Origin: an uncultured Eubacteriales bacterium
GTDB lineage: Bacteria; Bacillota; Clostridia; Oscillospirales; CAG-272
Assembly: GCA_900545935.1 (NCBI GenBank)
Contig: URAP01000049.1
Span: 1 to 11,253, forward strand
Reading direction: 5' to 3'
Length of the DNA: 11,253 bases
Shown here: positions 1 through 6,444 of the stretch, piece by piece
Position numbering within the stretch: the first letter of the stretch is position 1
How the letters are laid out: each line of letters begins with the position of its first letter
Made by a program: the position numbers and the translations under genes
Notes under the pieces: generated by a model
The model's database searches: none
Told to the model about the DNA's origin: nothing
Seen by the model: only the letters and a program-made list of their open reading frames with translations

Positions 1-1
1 A

Positions 2-107
2 GAAAAAGCGGATAATTATTTCTTCGGAGAAATCCGATAGGATTTCATCTGCTTTCCTTGTTTTTGTGCCGTATAAAAGCCTAATAATTGCTCTTATCCG
101 CTTTTTC
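2..107 (-). terminator. Putative terminator downstream of atpC with long-range stem
   Basis: A perfect 14-bp inverted repeat, GAAAAAGCGGATAA at 2-15 and TTATCCGCTTTTTC at 94-107, encloses about 78 bases. Read on the minus strand it gives an A-tract, a GC-rich stem and a U-tract after the stem, as in an intrinsic terminator. The pairing can continue after a small bulge (AATTATT with AATAATT). The loop holds an inner hairpin at 29-46 (GAAATCC, GATA, GGATTTC). The structure is nearly symmetric, so it could end transcription from both sides. It lies about 60 nt after the atpC stop and is the only terminator-like element seen there. The loop is unusually large, so the role is inferred. A small non-autonomous element with terminal inverted repeats would look similar. 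Confidence 0.45.
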
Positions 108-162
108 GATCTGCGCTTTTTTAGCCTCCCCGAGAGCTTTTTCGGTCTGCGCTTTTTTAGCC
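100..162 (-). repeat. Two tandem 27-bp repeats, period 36 bp, just after atpC
   Basis: GCTTTTTCGATCTGCGC and the bases that follow it (100-126) recur at 136-162 with one mismatch (A109 versus G145). The 36-bp period is exactly 12 codons. On the minus strand both units read in the same frame as AKKAQ(T/I)EKA, inside a frame running from a GTG at 167 to a stop at 81-83 (28 residues, rich in K, A, E and Q). No ribosome binding site precedes that GTG, so I do not call it a gene. This frame is the -1 frame of atpC and stays open upstream into it, so the peptide could be a tail of epsilon lost by frameshift, or chance. A third copy of the repeat core lies at 11184-11208. Confidence 0.8.
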
Positions 163-166
163 TTCA

Positions 167-574
167 CTATTGGGTTTCGCCCTTGACGCGGAGGCGATTC
201 AACGCCCGTGCGATATTCGCCTGCGCAAGACGATATTCATGTATACTGCGTCTCTGCAGCACCGCCTCACGTGAAGCCTCGAGCTCGCGCCTTGCGCGGT
301 TAGCGTCTATCTCCTCGGGACGCTCAGCCGCACCGACAAGCACAAGCACCTCTCCGCCCTCCGCCTTTACAAGCCCGGATGATACGGCAAGTATATGCTC
401 CACACCCTCGGGGGTACGATAGGTCAGCTTTCCGGGCACGATAGCGCTTATCATATTACTGTGCAGCGCCATAATTCCGTACTGACCGTCGCTCGTCGGA
501 ACGATGAGTGAGACGCACGGTCCCTGATACTCGGCTCCGTCGGAGGCGAGTATTTTTACGTTAAAGGTGTTCAT
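167..574 (-). CDS. atpC: F-type ATP synthase epsilon subunit
   Basis: Epsilon subunit of the F1 central stalk, which joins gamma to the c-ring and can inhibit ATP hydrolysis through its C-terminal helices. The 135 residues match the usual 130-140. The N-terminal beta-sandwich spans about residues 1-84 (GIMALHSNMISAI at 33-45, AVSSGLVKAEGGEVLVLV at 63-80). The C-terminal helical pair spans about 88-130 and carries IDANRA at 89-94, which fits the I(L)DxxRA ATP-binding motif of bacterial epsilon, so ATP-modulated inhibition is likely (inferred). The ATG overlaps the atpD stop as ATGA, with GAGGG about 7 nt upstream inside atpD, which indicates translational coupling. It is the last gene of the operon. 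A K/A/E-rich frame continues just beyond its TAG in the -1 frame. Confidence 0.96.
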   Translation of the reverse strand: MNTFNVKILASDGAEYQGPCVSLIVPTSDGQYGIMALHSNMISAIVPGKLTYRTPEGVEHILAVSSGLVKAEGGEVLVLVGAAERPEEIDANRARRELEASREAVLQRRSIHEYRLAQANIARALNRLRVKGETQ

Positions 575-1977
575 GCGTTGCCCTCTTTTGCAAGCTGCTC
601 CGCCTTGACCTTGACATCGTCGATGGTTCCGACGTTGAAGAACGCCGCCTCGGGATATGCATCCATATCACCGTCAAGGATGGTACGGAAGCCGCGCACG
701 CTCTCGCGTAGCGGGACATATATTCCCGGCAGTCCCGAGAACTTTTCCGCAACATGCGTCGGCTGAGAGAGGAAGCGCTGTATCTTTCTCGCACGTGTAA
801 CGATCTTTTTGTCCTCATCGCCAAGCTCGTCGATACCGAGAATGGCGATGATATCCTGCAGCTCGCTGTATTTCTGGAGCACCTCCTGCACACCACGTGC
901 AACATCGTAATGCTCCTGACCTACGATATCGGCCTCGAGTATACGCGAGGAGGACGCAAGCGGGTCGACAGCGGGATAAATGCCCTGCTCAGATATCTTA
1001 CGCGAGAGGACGGTAGTCGCATCAAGATGCGAGAACGTAGTCGCAGGCGCAGGGTCGGTAAGGTCGTCGGCAGGGACATAGACCGCCTGAACCGATGTGA
1101 CCGAGCCGTCGTGCGTTGACGCTATACGCTCCTGAAGCGCGCCCATCTCCTCCGCAAGGGTAGGCTGATAGCCGACGGCAGAGGGCATACGTCCGAGCAG
1201 AGTCGAGACCTCACTTCCCGCCTGAACGAAACGGAATATATTATCTATAAACAGCAGCACGTCTCTATGCTCCTGCTCGCGAAAGTACTCCGCCATCGTA
1301 AGTCCGGATAGCGCGACACGCATACGCACACCGGGGCTCTCGTTCATCTGACCGAAAACAAGCGCTGTCTTTTCGATAACGCCGCTCTCCTTCATCTCGT
1401 TCCAGAGATCGTTGCCCTCACGGCTGCGCTCTCCGACTCCGGTAAAGATGGAATAGCCGCCGTGCTCCATGGCAACATTGTGTATCAGCTCCTGAATGAG
1501 CACCGTTTTTCCGACTCCGGCACCGCCGAAAAGTCCTATCTTACCTCCCTTAGGGTACGGTTCGAGCAGGTCGATGACCTTGATCCCTGTCTCGAGCACC
1601 TCGACCGCAGGACACTGCTCGTCAAAGCGCGGTGCGCGGCGGTGTATCTCCCATCTCGGCACCTCATCGGGTATGCTCTCTCCGCCGTCTATCGGGTGAC
1701 CGAGGACGTTGAACATACGTCCGAGCGTATTCTCGCCGACGGGTACGCTGATACCGTGTCCGCTCGCCGTAACCGGCATACCGCGGACAAGGTCCTCACT
1801 TTCAGAGAGCATAATGCATCGGACGGTATTGCCGCCGATATGCTGTGCGACCTCCATTACTCGGGTCTTACCGTGGACCTCGACCGACAGAGCCTCCTTT
1901 ATGTGCGGGATGCTGCCGGGCTCAAACTCGCAGTCTACAACAGGTCCCGAGACCTCAACGATCCTTCCCGTATTCAT
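571..1977 (-). CDS. atpD: F-type ATP synthase beta subunit (catalytic)
   Basis: Catalytic beta subunit of F1, which makes or hydrolyses ATP at the alpha-beta interfaces. It has 468 residues from the ATG at 1977. A TTG three bases upstream also opens the frame, but AGGTGA sits at a better distance for the ATG. Visible motifs are the P-loop GGAGVGKT (about 151-158), the GER of GVGERSREGNDLW carrying the catalytic glutamate (E183), LLFIDNIFRF with the Walker B aspartate (about 241-250), and DELGDED (about 383-389), the counterpart of the DELSEED segment that touches gamma. Length and domain order are normal: N-terminal barrel, nucleotide-binding domain, C-terminal helical bundle. A gap of about 166 nt with hairpins separates it from atpG, unlike the overlapping junctions elsewhere. 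That may let beta (three copies per enzyme) be made in excess of gamma (one copy). Confidence 0.98.
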   Translation of the reverse strand: MNTGRIVEVSGPVVDCEFEPGSIPHIKEALSVEVHGKTRVMEVAQHIGGNTVRCIMLSESEDLVRGMPVTASGHGISVPVGENTLGRMFNVLGHPIDGGESIPDEVPRWEIHRRAPRFDEQCPAVEVLETGIKVIDLLEPYPKGGKIGLFGGAGVGKTVLIQELIHNVAMEHGGYSIFTGVGERSREGNDLWNEMKESGVIEKTALVFGQMNESPGVRMRVALSGLTMAEYFREQEHRDVLLFIDNIFRFVQAGSEVSTLLGRMPSAVGYQPTLAEEMGALQERIASTHDGSVTSVQAVYVPADDLTDPAPATTFSHLDATTVLSRKISEQGIYPAVDPLASSSRILEADIVGQEHYDVARGVQEVLQKYSELQDIIAILGIDELGDEDKKIVTRARKIQRFLSQPTHVAEKFSGLPGIYVPLRESVRGFRTILDGDMDAYPEAAFFNVGTIDDVKVKAEQLAKEGNA

Positions 1978-2143
1978 CAATTATCACCTATATCCACAGC
2001 TCCCGCCTGCGGGAGCTTCCTTTCTTGCGAAAAATGCAGCTGTCGGTATTGCCCGAAATCCGAATGCCGAGTGCCGAGCGGAGGCAACACGGCAATCATG
2101 CCGGATGCAATATCACGCGACTGCGGCAACAAAACGCAAACGC
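1978..2143 (-). promoter_or_regulatory. atpG-atpD intercistronic region with hairpins and 7-mer tandem repeat
   Basis: This is the only long gap inside the operon. It holds a 20-bp near-perfect inverted repeat at 1998-2017 (AGCTCCCGC, CT, GCGGGAGCT) ending about 20 nt before the atpD start. It also has a small hairpin at 2090-2103 (CGGCA, ATCA, TGCCG), and four tandem 7-mers at 2051-2078 (GCCCGAA, ATCCGAA, TGCCGAG, TGCCGAG on the plus strand). The large hairpin is not followed by a U-run on the minus strand, so it is not a typical terminator of this operon. A role as a processing or mRNA-stability element at the 5' side of the atpD message is inferred. The atpD ribosome binding site (AGGTGA) lies just 3' of the hairpin. 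No convincing promoter is visible. Confidence 0.55.
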
Positions 2144-3061
2144 TTATTTCTTAGCCTGCTGCGCCTCTCGCTTCTTTCTCTTACGCAGCTGTGCCTTAGC
2201 ACCGGCAGAGACCTCGGTGATCTCCTGCGTTATAGCCGCCTGACGCACACGATTAAAGCGTACCGAAAGCTCCGATATCATCTTCGCCGCGTTATCATTC
2301 GCAGCACTCATCGCCGACATTCTCGACTCCTGCTCGCAACAGAACGAGGCGACAAGAGCACTGTAAATAAATCCGGTAACATAGCTCTCGATAGCATTAT
2401 CGAGCACCGCCTCGACCGACGGAACAAATTCAAAGGGCGAATCGACCTGACGCTCGCCCTCGTGTGTCAGAAAGTCCTTACGGTGAAATGGCAGCAGACG
2501 AGTGCTGCGAGGGGTACATTCGAGCTTTGCGTCCATATCGGTATATATAACGTATATCTTGCCTATCTCACCGCGATTATAGAGATCGAGCAGCAGCTCG
2601 CTTATCTCTCGGGCGCGGCGGATGGTGGGGTTCTGCGCGGTATAAAGAAAGCTGCGCTCCACCTTATATTCGATAGCGCTGAAATGTGCTCTGCCGTATT
2701 CTCCGACAACGAACAGCCGCGTGTCCGGATGGGCATTGAGCATTGCCTCAGCCTCACGGAGAACATTCTGATTATACGCGCCGGCAAGCCCCTTATCTGC
2801 CGTTATAACAAGGCAGGCATAGGTATCAACACTAACCGGAGCACCGTCGGCAGGATAAAAATATTTGCTCTCGACATCATCGACAGTACGGAAGATACGC
2901 TTTATCTCACCCTTGAGCGCGTCGAAATACGGGCGGGTCATATCAAGCTCCGCCTTCGCCTTTCTCAGCTTTGTAGAGGCAATGAGATACATGGCGTTCG
3001 TTATCTTCTGAGTGTCGCGGATGCTCGCCATTCTATCCTTTATTTCCTTAGTTCCCGTCAT
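2144..3061 (-). CDS. atpG: F-type ATP synthase gamma subunit
   Basis: Gamma subunit, the rotating central shaft of F1. Family hallmarks are at both ends: KEIKDRMASIRDTQKITNAM (residues 5-24) and FNRVRQAAITQEITEVSAGA (269-288), the two helices of the coiled-coil shaft. The Rossmann-like middle includes VITADKGLAGAYNQNV (85-100). At 305 residues it is longer than the usual 285-290. The extra part is a Lys/Arg-rich C-terminal tail (about 289-305, LRKRKKREAQQAKK) past the point where most family members stop. The ATG overlaps the atpA stop as ATGA, with GGGTGA inside atpA as ribosome binding site. Identity is certain; the role of the basic tail is unknown. Confidence 0.97.
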   Translation of the reverse strand: MTGTKEIKDRMASIRDTQKITNAMYLIASTKLRKAKAELDMTRPYFDALKGEIKRIFRTVDDVESKYFYPADGAPVSVDTYACLVITADKGLAGAYNQNVLREAEAMLNAHPDTRLFVVGEYGRAHFSAIEYKVERSFLYTAQNPTIRRAREISELLLDLYNRGEIGKIYVIYTDMDAKLECTPRSTRLLPFHRKDFLTHEGERQVDSPFEFVPSVEAVLDNAIESYVTGFIYSALVASFCCEQESRMSAMSAANDNAAKMISELSVRFNRVRQAAITQEITEVSAGAKAQLRKRKKREAQQAKK

Positions 3062-4632
3062 TTCTGCTCACCCGCCGATGTGCGACGAAAGTCCTCGCAG
3101 GCACGGAGAATGCGCGCACGGTTATCGTCACTCAGCACGCCGCTTGCGGTTATCTCGCTGCATGTACCGGACTCGCTCGCCTTAATATAGTCGAGCAGTG
3201 AGGCGGCAAAGGCGGGGATATCCGAGGCAGGCATATGCTGAAACACATGCCCGAGCCCCGCTACGAGCAGTATCACCTGCTCGATATCAGAATAGGGATG
3301 GCCGTTTTTCTGGCGCAGCAGCGCCATAAGACTCTTGCCGTATTCGAGCTGATTCTGCGTAGCCTCGTCGAGGTCGCCCGAGAACTGGGTAAAGACCTCC
3401 ATCTCGCGGTACTGTGCAAGCTCAAGACGCAGCGAGCCTACCGCCCGCTTCATAGCCTTTGTCTGTGCGCTGCCTCCGACGCGCGACACCGAGAGTCCGA
3501 CATTGACAGCCGGGCGCTGCCCTGCAAAGAACAGCTCGCTCTCCAGGAATATCTGTCCGTCGGTTATCGAAATGATATTGGTCGGGATATATGCTGAAAC
3601 GTCGCCCGCCTGAGTCTCGACTATCGGCAGCGCCGTCATGCTTCCTCCGCCGCGCTCCTCGGAGAGGTGCGCAGAGCGCTCGAGCAGACGTGAATGCAGA
3701 TAGAAAACATCGCCGGGGTATGCCTCGCGCCCCGGGCTGCGCTCGAGCAGCAGGCTCATGCTGCGGTATGCGATCGCGTGCTTTGACAGATCGTCATACA
3801 CAATAAGCACATCTCTGCCGGTATTCATAAAGTACTCGCCCATTGCGCAGCCGGCGTACGGCGCGATATACTGCATAGGCGCGGAATCGCTCGCGCCCGC
3901 AACGACGATTATCGAATACTGCATTGCGCCGCTGCGGCGAAGCGTCTCGCACAGCTGTGCGACGGACGATGCCTTCTGTCCTATGGCGACATAGATGCAG
4001 ATAACGCCCTTGCCCTTCTGATTGAGTATAGTGTCGATCGCAATAGTTGTCTTACCGGTAACGCGGTCTCCGATTATAAGCTCACGCTGACCCTTTCCTA
4101 TCGGAAACATTGAATCTATCGCGAGCAGACCGGTCTGCATAGGCGAGTTGACGCTTGCACGGTCGATGATACCGGGTGCGGGCGACTCTACCGGCAGATA
4201 ATCATCTGCGTGGATCTTTCCGCCGCCGTCTATCGGGTTTCCGAGCGAGTCGATAACTCTGCCGACAAACTCATCTCCCACGGGAATTCCCGCTGTCTTT
4301 CCGGTGCGGTGAACCGAGCTGCCCTCGACTATCTCGCCGTCGTCTCCGAAAAGAATGCAGCCTATCTCGCGTCTGCCCATATTCTGAACCATACCGCGAA
4401 TTCCGCCGTCGAAGATAAGTATCTCGCCGTAAGCGGCATCCGGCAGACCGGAAACGGTCGCAATGCCGTCGCCGACCGTCTCGACGGTGCCGGTCTCCTC
4501 GGGCTTATCCGAGGGCTGCCACTCGTCAAGCGACTCGCGCATAAGCGGGATTATATCACCCTCCGTGCCGAGCAGCGCAGACCATCTCTCGCGCAGATCG
4601 CGGAGCTGATTTTTTGCCTTTTCGTCGATCAT
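3058..4632 (-). CDS. atpA: F-type ATP synthase alpha subunit with extended N-terminus
   Basis: Alpha subunit of F1, which binds non-exchanging nucleotide and supplies the arginine finger. It has 524 residues, about 20 more than usual. Motifs are VGDGIATVSGL (53-63, barrel domain), P-loop GDRVTGKT (188-195), YVAIGQKASSVAQL (214-227), LIVYDDLSKHAIAYR (276-290), and SVSRVGG with the arginine finger R384. Residues 26-50 align without gaps to the normal alpha N-terminus, including the helix that binds delta. Residues 1-25 are extra, and MIDEKAKNQLRDL has the same I-D-x6-L-x2-L spacing as the conserved C-terminal end of delta subunits. The ATG overlaps the atpF stop (ATGA) with GGGAGAGG upstream. 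No atpH lies between atpF and this gene, where it normally would be. Confidence 0.97.
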   Translation of the reverse strand: MIDEKAKNQLRDLRERWSALLGTEGDIIPLMRESLDEWQPSDKPEETGTVETVGDGIATVSGLPDAAYGEILIFDGGIRGMVQNMGRREIGCILFGDDGEIVEGSSVHRTGKTAGIPVGDEFVGRVIDSLGNPIDGGGKIHADDYLPVESPAPGIIDRASVNSPMQTGLLAIDSMFPIGKGQRELIIGDRVTGKTTIAIDTILNQKGKGVICIYVAIGQKASSVAQLCETLRRSGAMQYSIIVVAGASDSAPMQYIAPYAGCAMGEYFMNTGRDVLIVYDDLSKHAIAYRSMSLLLERSPGREAYPGDVFYLHSRLLERSAHLSEERGGGSMTALPIVETQAGDVSAYIPTNIISITDGQIFLESELFFAGQRPAVNVGLSVSRVGGSAQTKAMKRAVGSLRLELAQYREMEVFTQFSGDLDEATQNQLEYGKSLMALLRQKNGHPYSDIEQVILLVAGLGHVFQHMPASDIPAFAASLLDYIKASESGTCSEITASGVLSDDNRARILRACEDFRRTSAGEQK

Positions 4633-5072
4633 TTTGCCTCTCCCTCTGCCATCATCTTCTCGGTGGCAGCAACAGCAAGACCTACGATCTCTTCTCTTGC
4701 ATCGTCAACGGCTCTGCGTCGCTCCCTCTCTGCTGCGGCACGTCCGTCTGCGATTATCTCTTCCTTCTTCTTCTCCGCATCGGCGATTATCTTATCGGAT
4801 ATCTCGGCTGCGGCTCTGCTTGCTTCTGCCTTACTCTCGGCTATCTCGGCGTCGGCAGCGGAGAGACGCTCTCTGTATTCCTGCTCGAGAGCCTTAGCCT
4901 TGGCAAGCTCGTCTTCGGTCTGCGCCTTGAGATCGGAATAATGCTTCTGTCTGCCGTCCATAAACTTCTTAACGGGTCCGTACAGCAGAAAATAGAGTCC
5001 GCCCGCAAGGATAACGAAGTTGAGCAGATGCAGCAGTATCTGCTGAAAGTTTATATTAAGTGGGATATTCAT
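4629..5072 (-). CDS. atpF: F-type ATP synthase b subunit, short C-terminus
   Basis: Peripheral-stalk b subunit, one of two copies holding F1 to the membrane part. It has 147 residues: a single N-terminal membrane helix (about 9-31, FQQILLHLLNFVILAGGLYF), the usual GPVKKFMDGR turn (32-41), then a long charged Ala/Glu/Lys coiled coil. The conserved LAVAATEKMM stretch sits at 132-141, and only six residues follow. In E. coli b about 20 residues follow the equivalent stretch (recalled from the family), and they form the delta-binding end. The ATG has AAGGAG 7 nt upstream, overlapping the atpE stop. The stop overlaps the atpA ATG. The shortened end and the absent delta gene fit together. Identity is certain from TM plus coiled coil and position. 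Confidence 0.95.
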   Translation of the reverse strand: MNIPLNINFQQILLHLLNFVILAGGLYFLLYGPVKKFMDGRQKHYSDLKAQTEDELAKAKALEQEYRERLSAADAEIAESKAEASRAAAEISDKIIADAEKKKEEIIADGRAAAERERRRAVDDAREEIVGLAVAATEKMMAEGEAK

Positions 5073-5083
5073 AGTACCGCTCC

Positions 5084-5458
5084 TTAAAGAACGAATATGA
5101 TAAGAATTGCGACGATAAGGGCATAGATGATGGCGGTCTCGATAAACACAAGTCCGAGCATAAGGCTGGATCTGATGCTGCCGGATGCCTCGGGCTGACG
5201 CGCGATGCTCTCATTGGACTTGGATATAGCTGTTGCCATTCCGACAGCGCCTGCGGCAGCTGCGATTCCGACGCAAATTGCGGCTGCAATAGCCTTGCTG
5301 CCGATAGAGTTGTCAACTGCCTCGGTCTCCGCTCCGGTCTCGGAGGTAGCTACGGCATCGGACGCGGGAGCGATCTCCTCTGCGAAAACAGGAGCTGCGA
5401 AAACGGCTATTGCGGTAAGAACGAGGACCGCGGAAATTATCTTCTTTATTATCTTCAT
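5084..5458 (-). CDS. atpE: F-type ATP synthase c subunit with signal peptide
   Basis: Proteolipid c, which forms the ion-carrying rotor ring. It has 124 residues, against 70-90 for most bacterial c subunits. Residues 1-26 look like a cleavable signal peptide (KIIKK, hydrophobic core, then APVFA before EE). Residues 27-50 form an acidic, Ala/Thr-rich linker that would face outside, and 51-124 are the normal hairpin. Helix 1 is about 54-80, the polar loop is ARQPEA (86-91), and helix 2 is about 98-123 with the ion-binding carboxylate E107 in FIETAIIY. The position that is Gln in known sodium-binding rings is Met74 here, so proton use is more likely, though T108 follows the glutamate. The start has AGGAGG 8 nt upstream, so the leader is genuine. 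It lies 35 nt after atpB. Confidence 0.96.
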   Translation of the reverse strand: MKIIKKIISAVLVLTAIAVFAAPVFAEEIAPASDAVATSETGAETEAVDNSIGSKAIAAAICVGIAAAAGAVGMATAISKSNESIARQPEASGSIRSSLMLGLVFIETAIIYALIVAILIIFVL

Positions 5459-5493
5459 TTTTGTTTCCTCCTGCCCTTATGCACGGGCTTTTT

Positions 5494-6318
5494 TCAGTTT
5501 TTTGTTTTTCTTTTCTTTTTAGGGCTCTTCTCGGACACCTCACCGTAGAAGAGCGCCACGAGCATCGTAAGCACGTAGGTCTGAATAAGCGCATGCAGCA
5601 GCGTGAACATTACTCCGACGACAACGGGCAGTACAAAGCTGAGGTTGATGTAGTAGTAGACAAGCTCGGTAACGAGCAGTCCGCTGAGCAGAGCTCCGAA
5701 GAGACGGAAGCTCATCGAGATAGGCAGCGAGAAGTCCTTGAGCGTTGCTCCGACTCCGCGCAGACCATTACCTACGATACCGCCGCCGAGTATCACAAGA
5801 TACGACAGACATCCGAGCGATATCGCTCCGTTTATATCAGCGAGCGGCGCAGGCAGTGCGATGGACATACCCGACGTCGTGACAGCCTGAAGCCCGAAAA
5901 GCTCAAACAGCGTACCGAAGAAGATATACACACCTGCAGCGAATATATACGCACCGAGGAAGGTGTTCCGGTGCGGGCTGTTGGACTTTGCAAGGTTATC
6001 AAAGAAATTGACAAGTGCCTCTACAAGCAGCTGTATCTTGCCCGGCACCTCCTTCATCCTCGGAATGAGGAAGATACGTGCTATCAGTGCGAGTAAAAGC
6101 AGTATACCGGTAACTACAAAGCCCGATATCACCGCAGGATTTACCTCCATGCCGAACAAGGATATTTTATTTGTCTCATGAAGCACCGCGTCTCGCATTG
6201 CTTCCTTTATTGACTCGCTCTCACCGCCGGGACTTCCGACGATAAATACCGCCGCGAGAAGAACTGCGATAATACACAGCCAAACGATGAGCGCCACCGT
6301 TCTTTTTTTCTTGTTCAT
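5494..6318 (-). CDS. atpB: F-type ATP synthase a subunit
   Basis: Stator a subunit of the membrane sector, forming the ion half-channels against the c-ring. I choose the ATG at 6318 (274 residues), preceded by GAGGGGAG at good spacing. The open frame reaches an ATG at 6351, but its first codons would overlap that ribosome binding site. Visible features are an N-terminal membrane helix (about residues 7-28), PLADINGAISL (158-168), the essential arginine R205 in SMSFRLFGALLSG, and LIQTYV with Q246 near the C-terminus, matching the conserved Gln that faces the channel. About six membrane helices are expected. It ends with a basic tail (PKKKRKTKN). It is the first gene of the operon; no atpI or atpZ precedes it. 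Confidence 0.96.
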   Translation of the reverse strand: MNKKKRTVALIVWLCIIAVLLAAVFIVGSPGGESESIKEAMRDAVLHETNKISLFGMEVNPAVISGFVVTGILLLLALIARIFLIPRMKEVPGKIQLLVEALVNFFDNLAKSNSPHRNTFLGAYIFAAGVYIFFGTLFELFGLQAVTTSGMSIALPAPLADINGAISLGCLSYLVILGGGIVGNGLRGVGATLKDFSLPISMSFRLFGALLSGLLVTELVYYYINLSFVLPVVVGVMFTLLHALIQTYVLTMLVALFYGEVSEKSPKKKRKTKN

Positions 6319-6338
6319 ATGCCACTCCCCTCTTTTAA

Positions 6339-6383
6339 GGACGCTCGGCATTTCTGCGTCCGGAGCAGATCCGACGCTATGCC
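6339..6383 (-). promoter_or_regulatory. Structured 5' leader of the atp operon
   Basis: The leader of about 70 nt between the inferred transcription start (near 6390) and atpB can fold in two exclusive ways. Fold 1 spans 6347-6383: outer GGCAT with ATGCC, inner GCGTC with GACGC and GGA with TCC around a five-base loop. Fold 2 pairs GGACGC (minus strand, 6361-6356) with GCGTCC (6344-6339), placing a hairpin closer to the ribosome binding site. Neither has a U-run, so a transcription attenuator is unlikely. mRNA protection or translation control is possible. The pairings are seen in the sequence; the function is inferred. Confidence 0.4.
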
Positions 6384-6396
6384 TTACAACCGTGAT

Positions 6397-6425
6397 ATTC
6401 TAACACCAAGATGCGTTTCAGTCAA
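6397..6425 (-). promoter_or_regulatory. Sigma-A promoter of the atp operon
   Basis: Minus-strand -35 TTGACT at 6425-6420, an exact 17-bp spacer, and -10 TAGAAT at 6402-6397, each differing from consensus at one position. Transcription should start near 6390, giving a leader of about 70 nt before the atpB ATG at 6318. No other promoter of this quality was found within the operon. Confidence 0.85.
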
Positions 6426-6444
6426 GTGCTTTTCGGGGAATAAA

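Noticed and set aside
167..190. Programmed -1 frameshift at the end of atpC
   Set aside because: No X-XXY-YYZ slippery heptamer is in register near the stop (GGC GAA ACC CAA TAG), so the downstream frame is noted only as a repeat-coded oddity.
1981..2143. A hidden delta gene between atpG and atpD
   Set aside because: The gap is far too short for a subunit of about 180 residues and is filled with hairpins and short repeats.
1709..3190. A 493-codon plus-strand open frame across atpD and atpG
   Set aside because: It lies antisense to two certain ATP synthase genes, resembles no protein family and has no ribosome binding site; such shadows are common opposite GC-rich genes.
6319..6351. Upstream ATG for atpB at 6351
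   Set aside because: The extra 11 codons cover the ribosome binding site GAGGGGAG of the ATG at 6318 and do not look like an a-subunit N-terminus.
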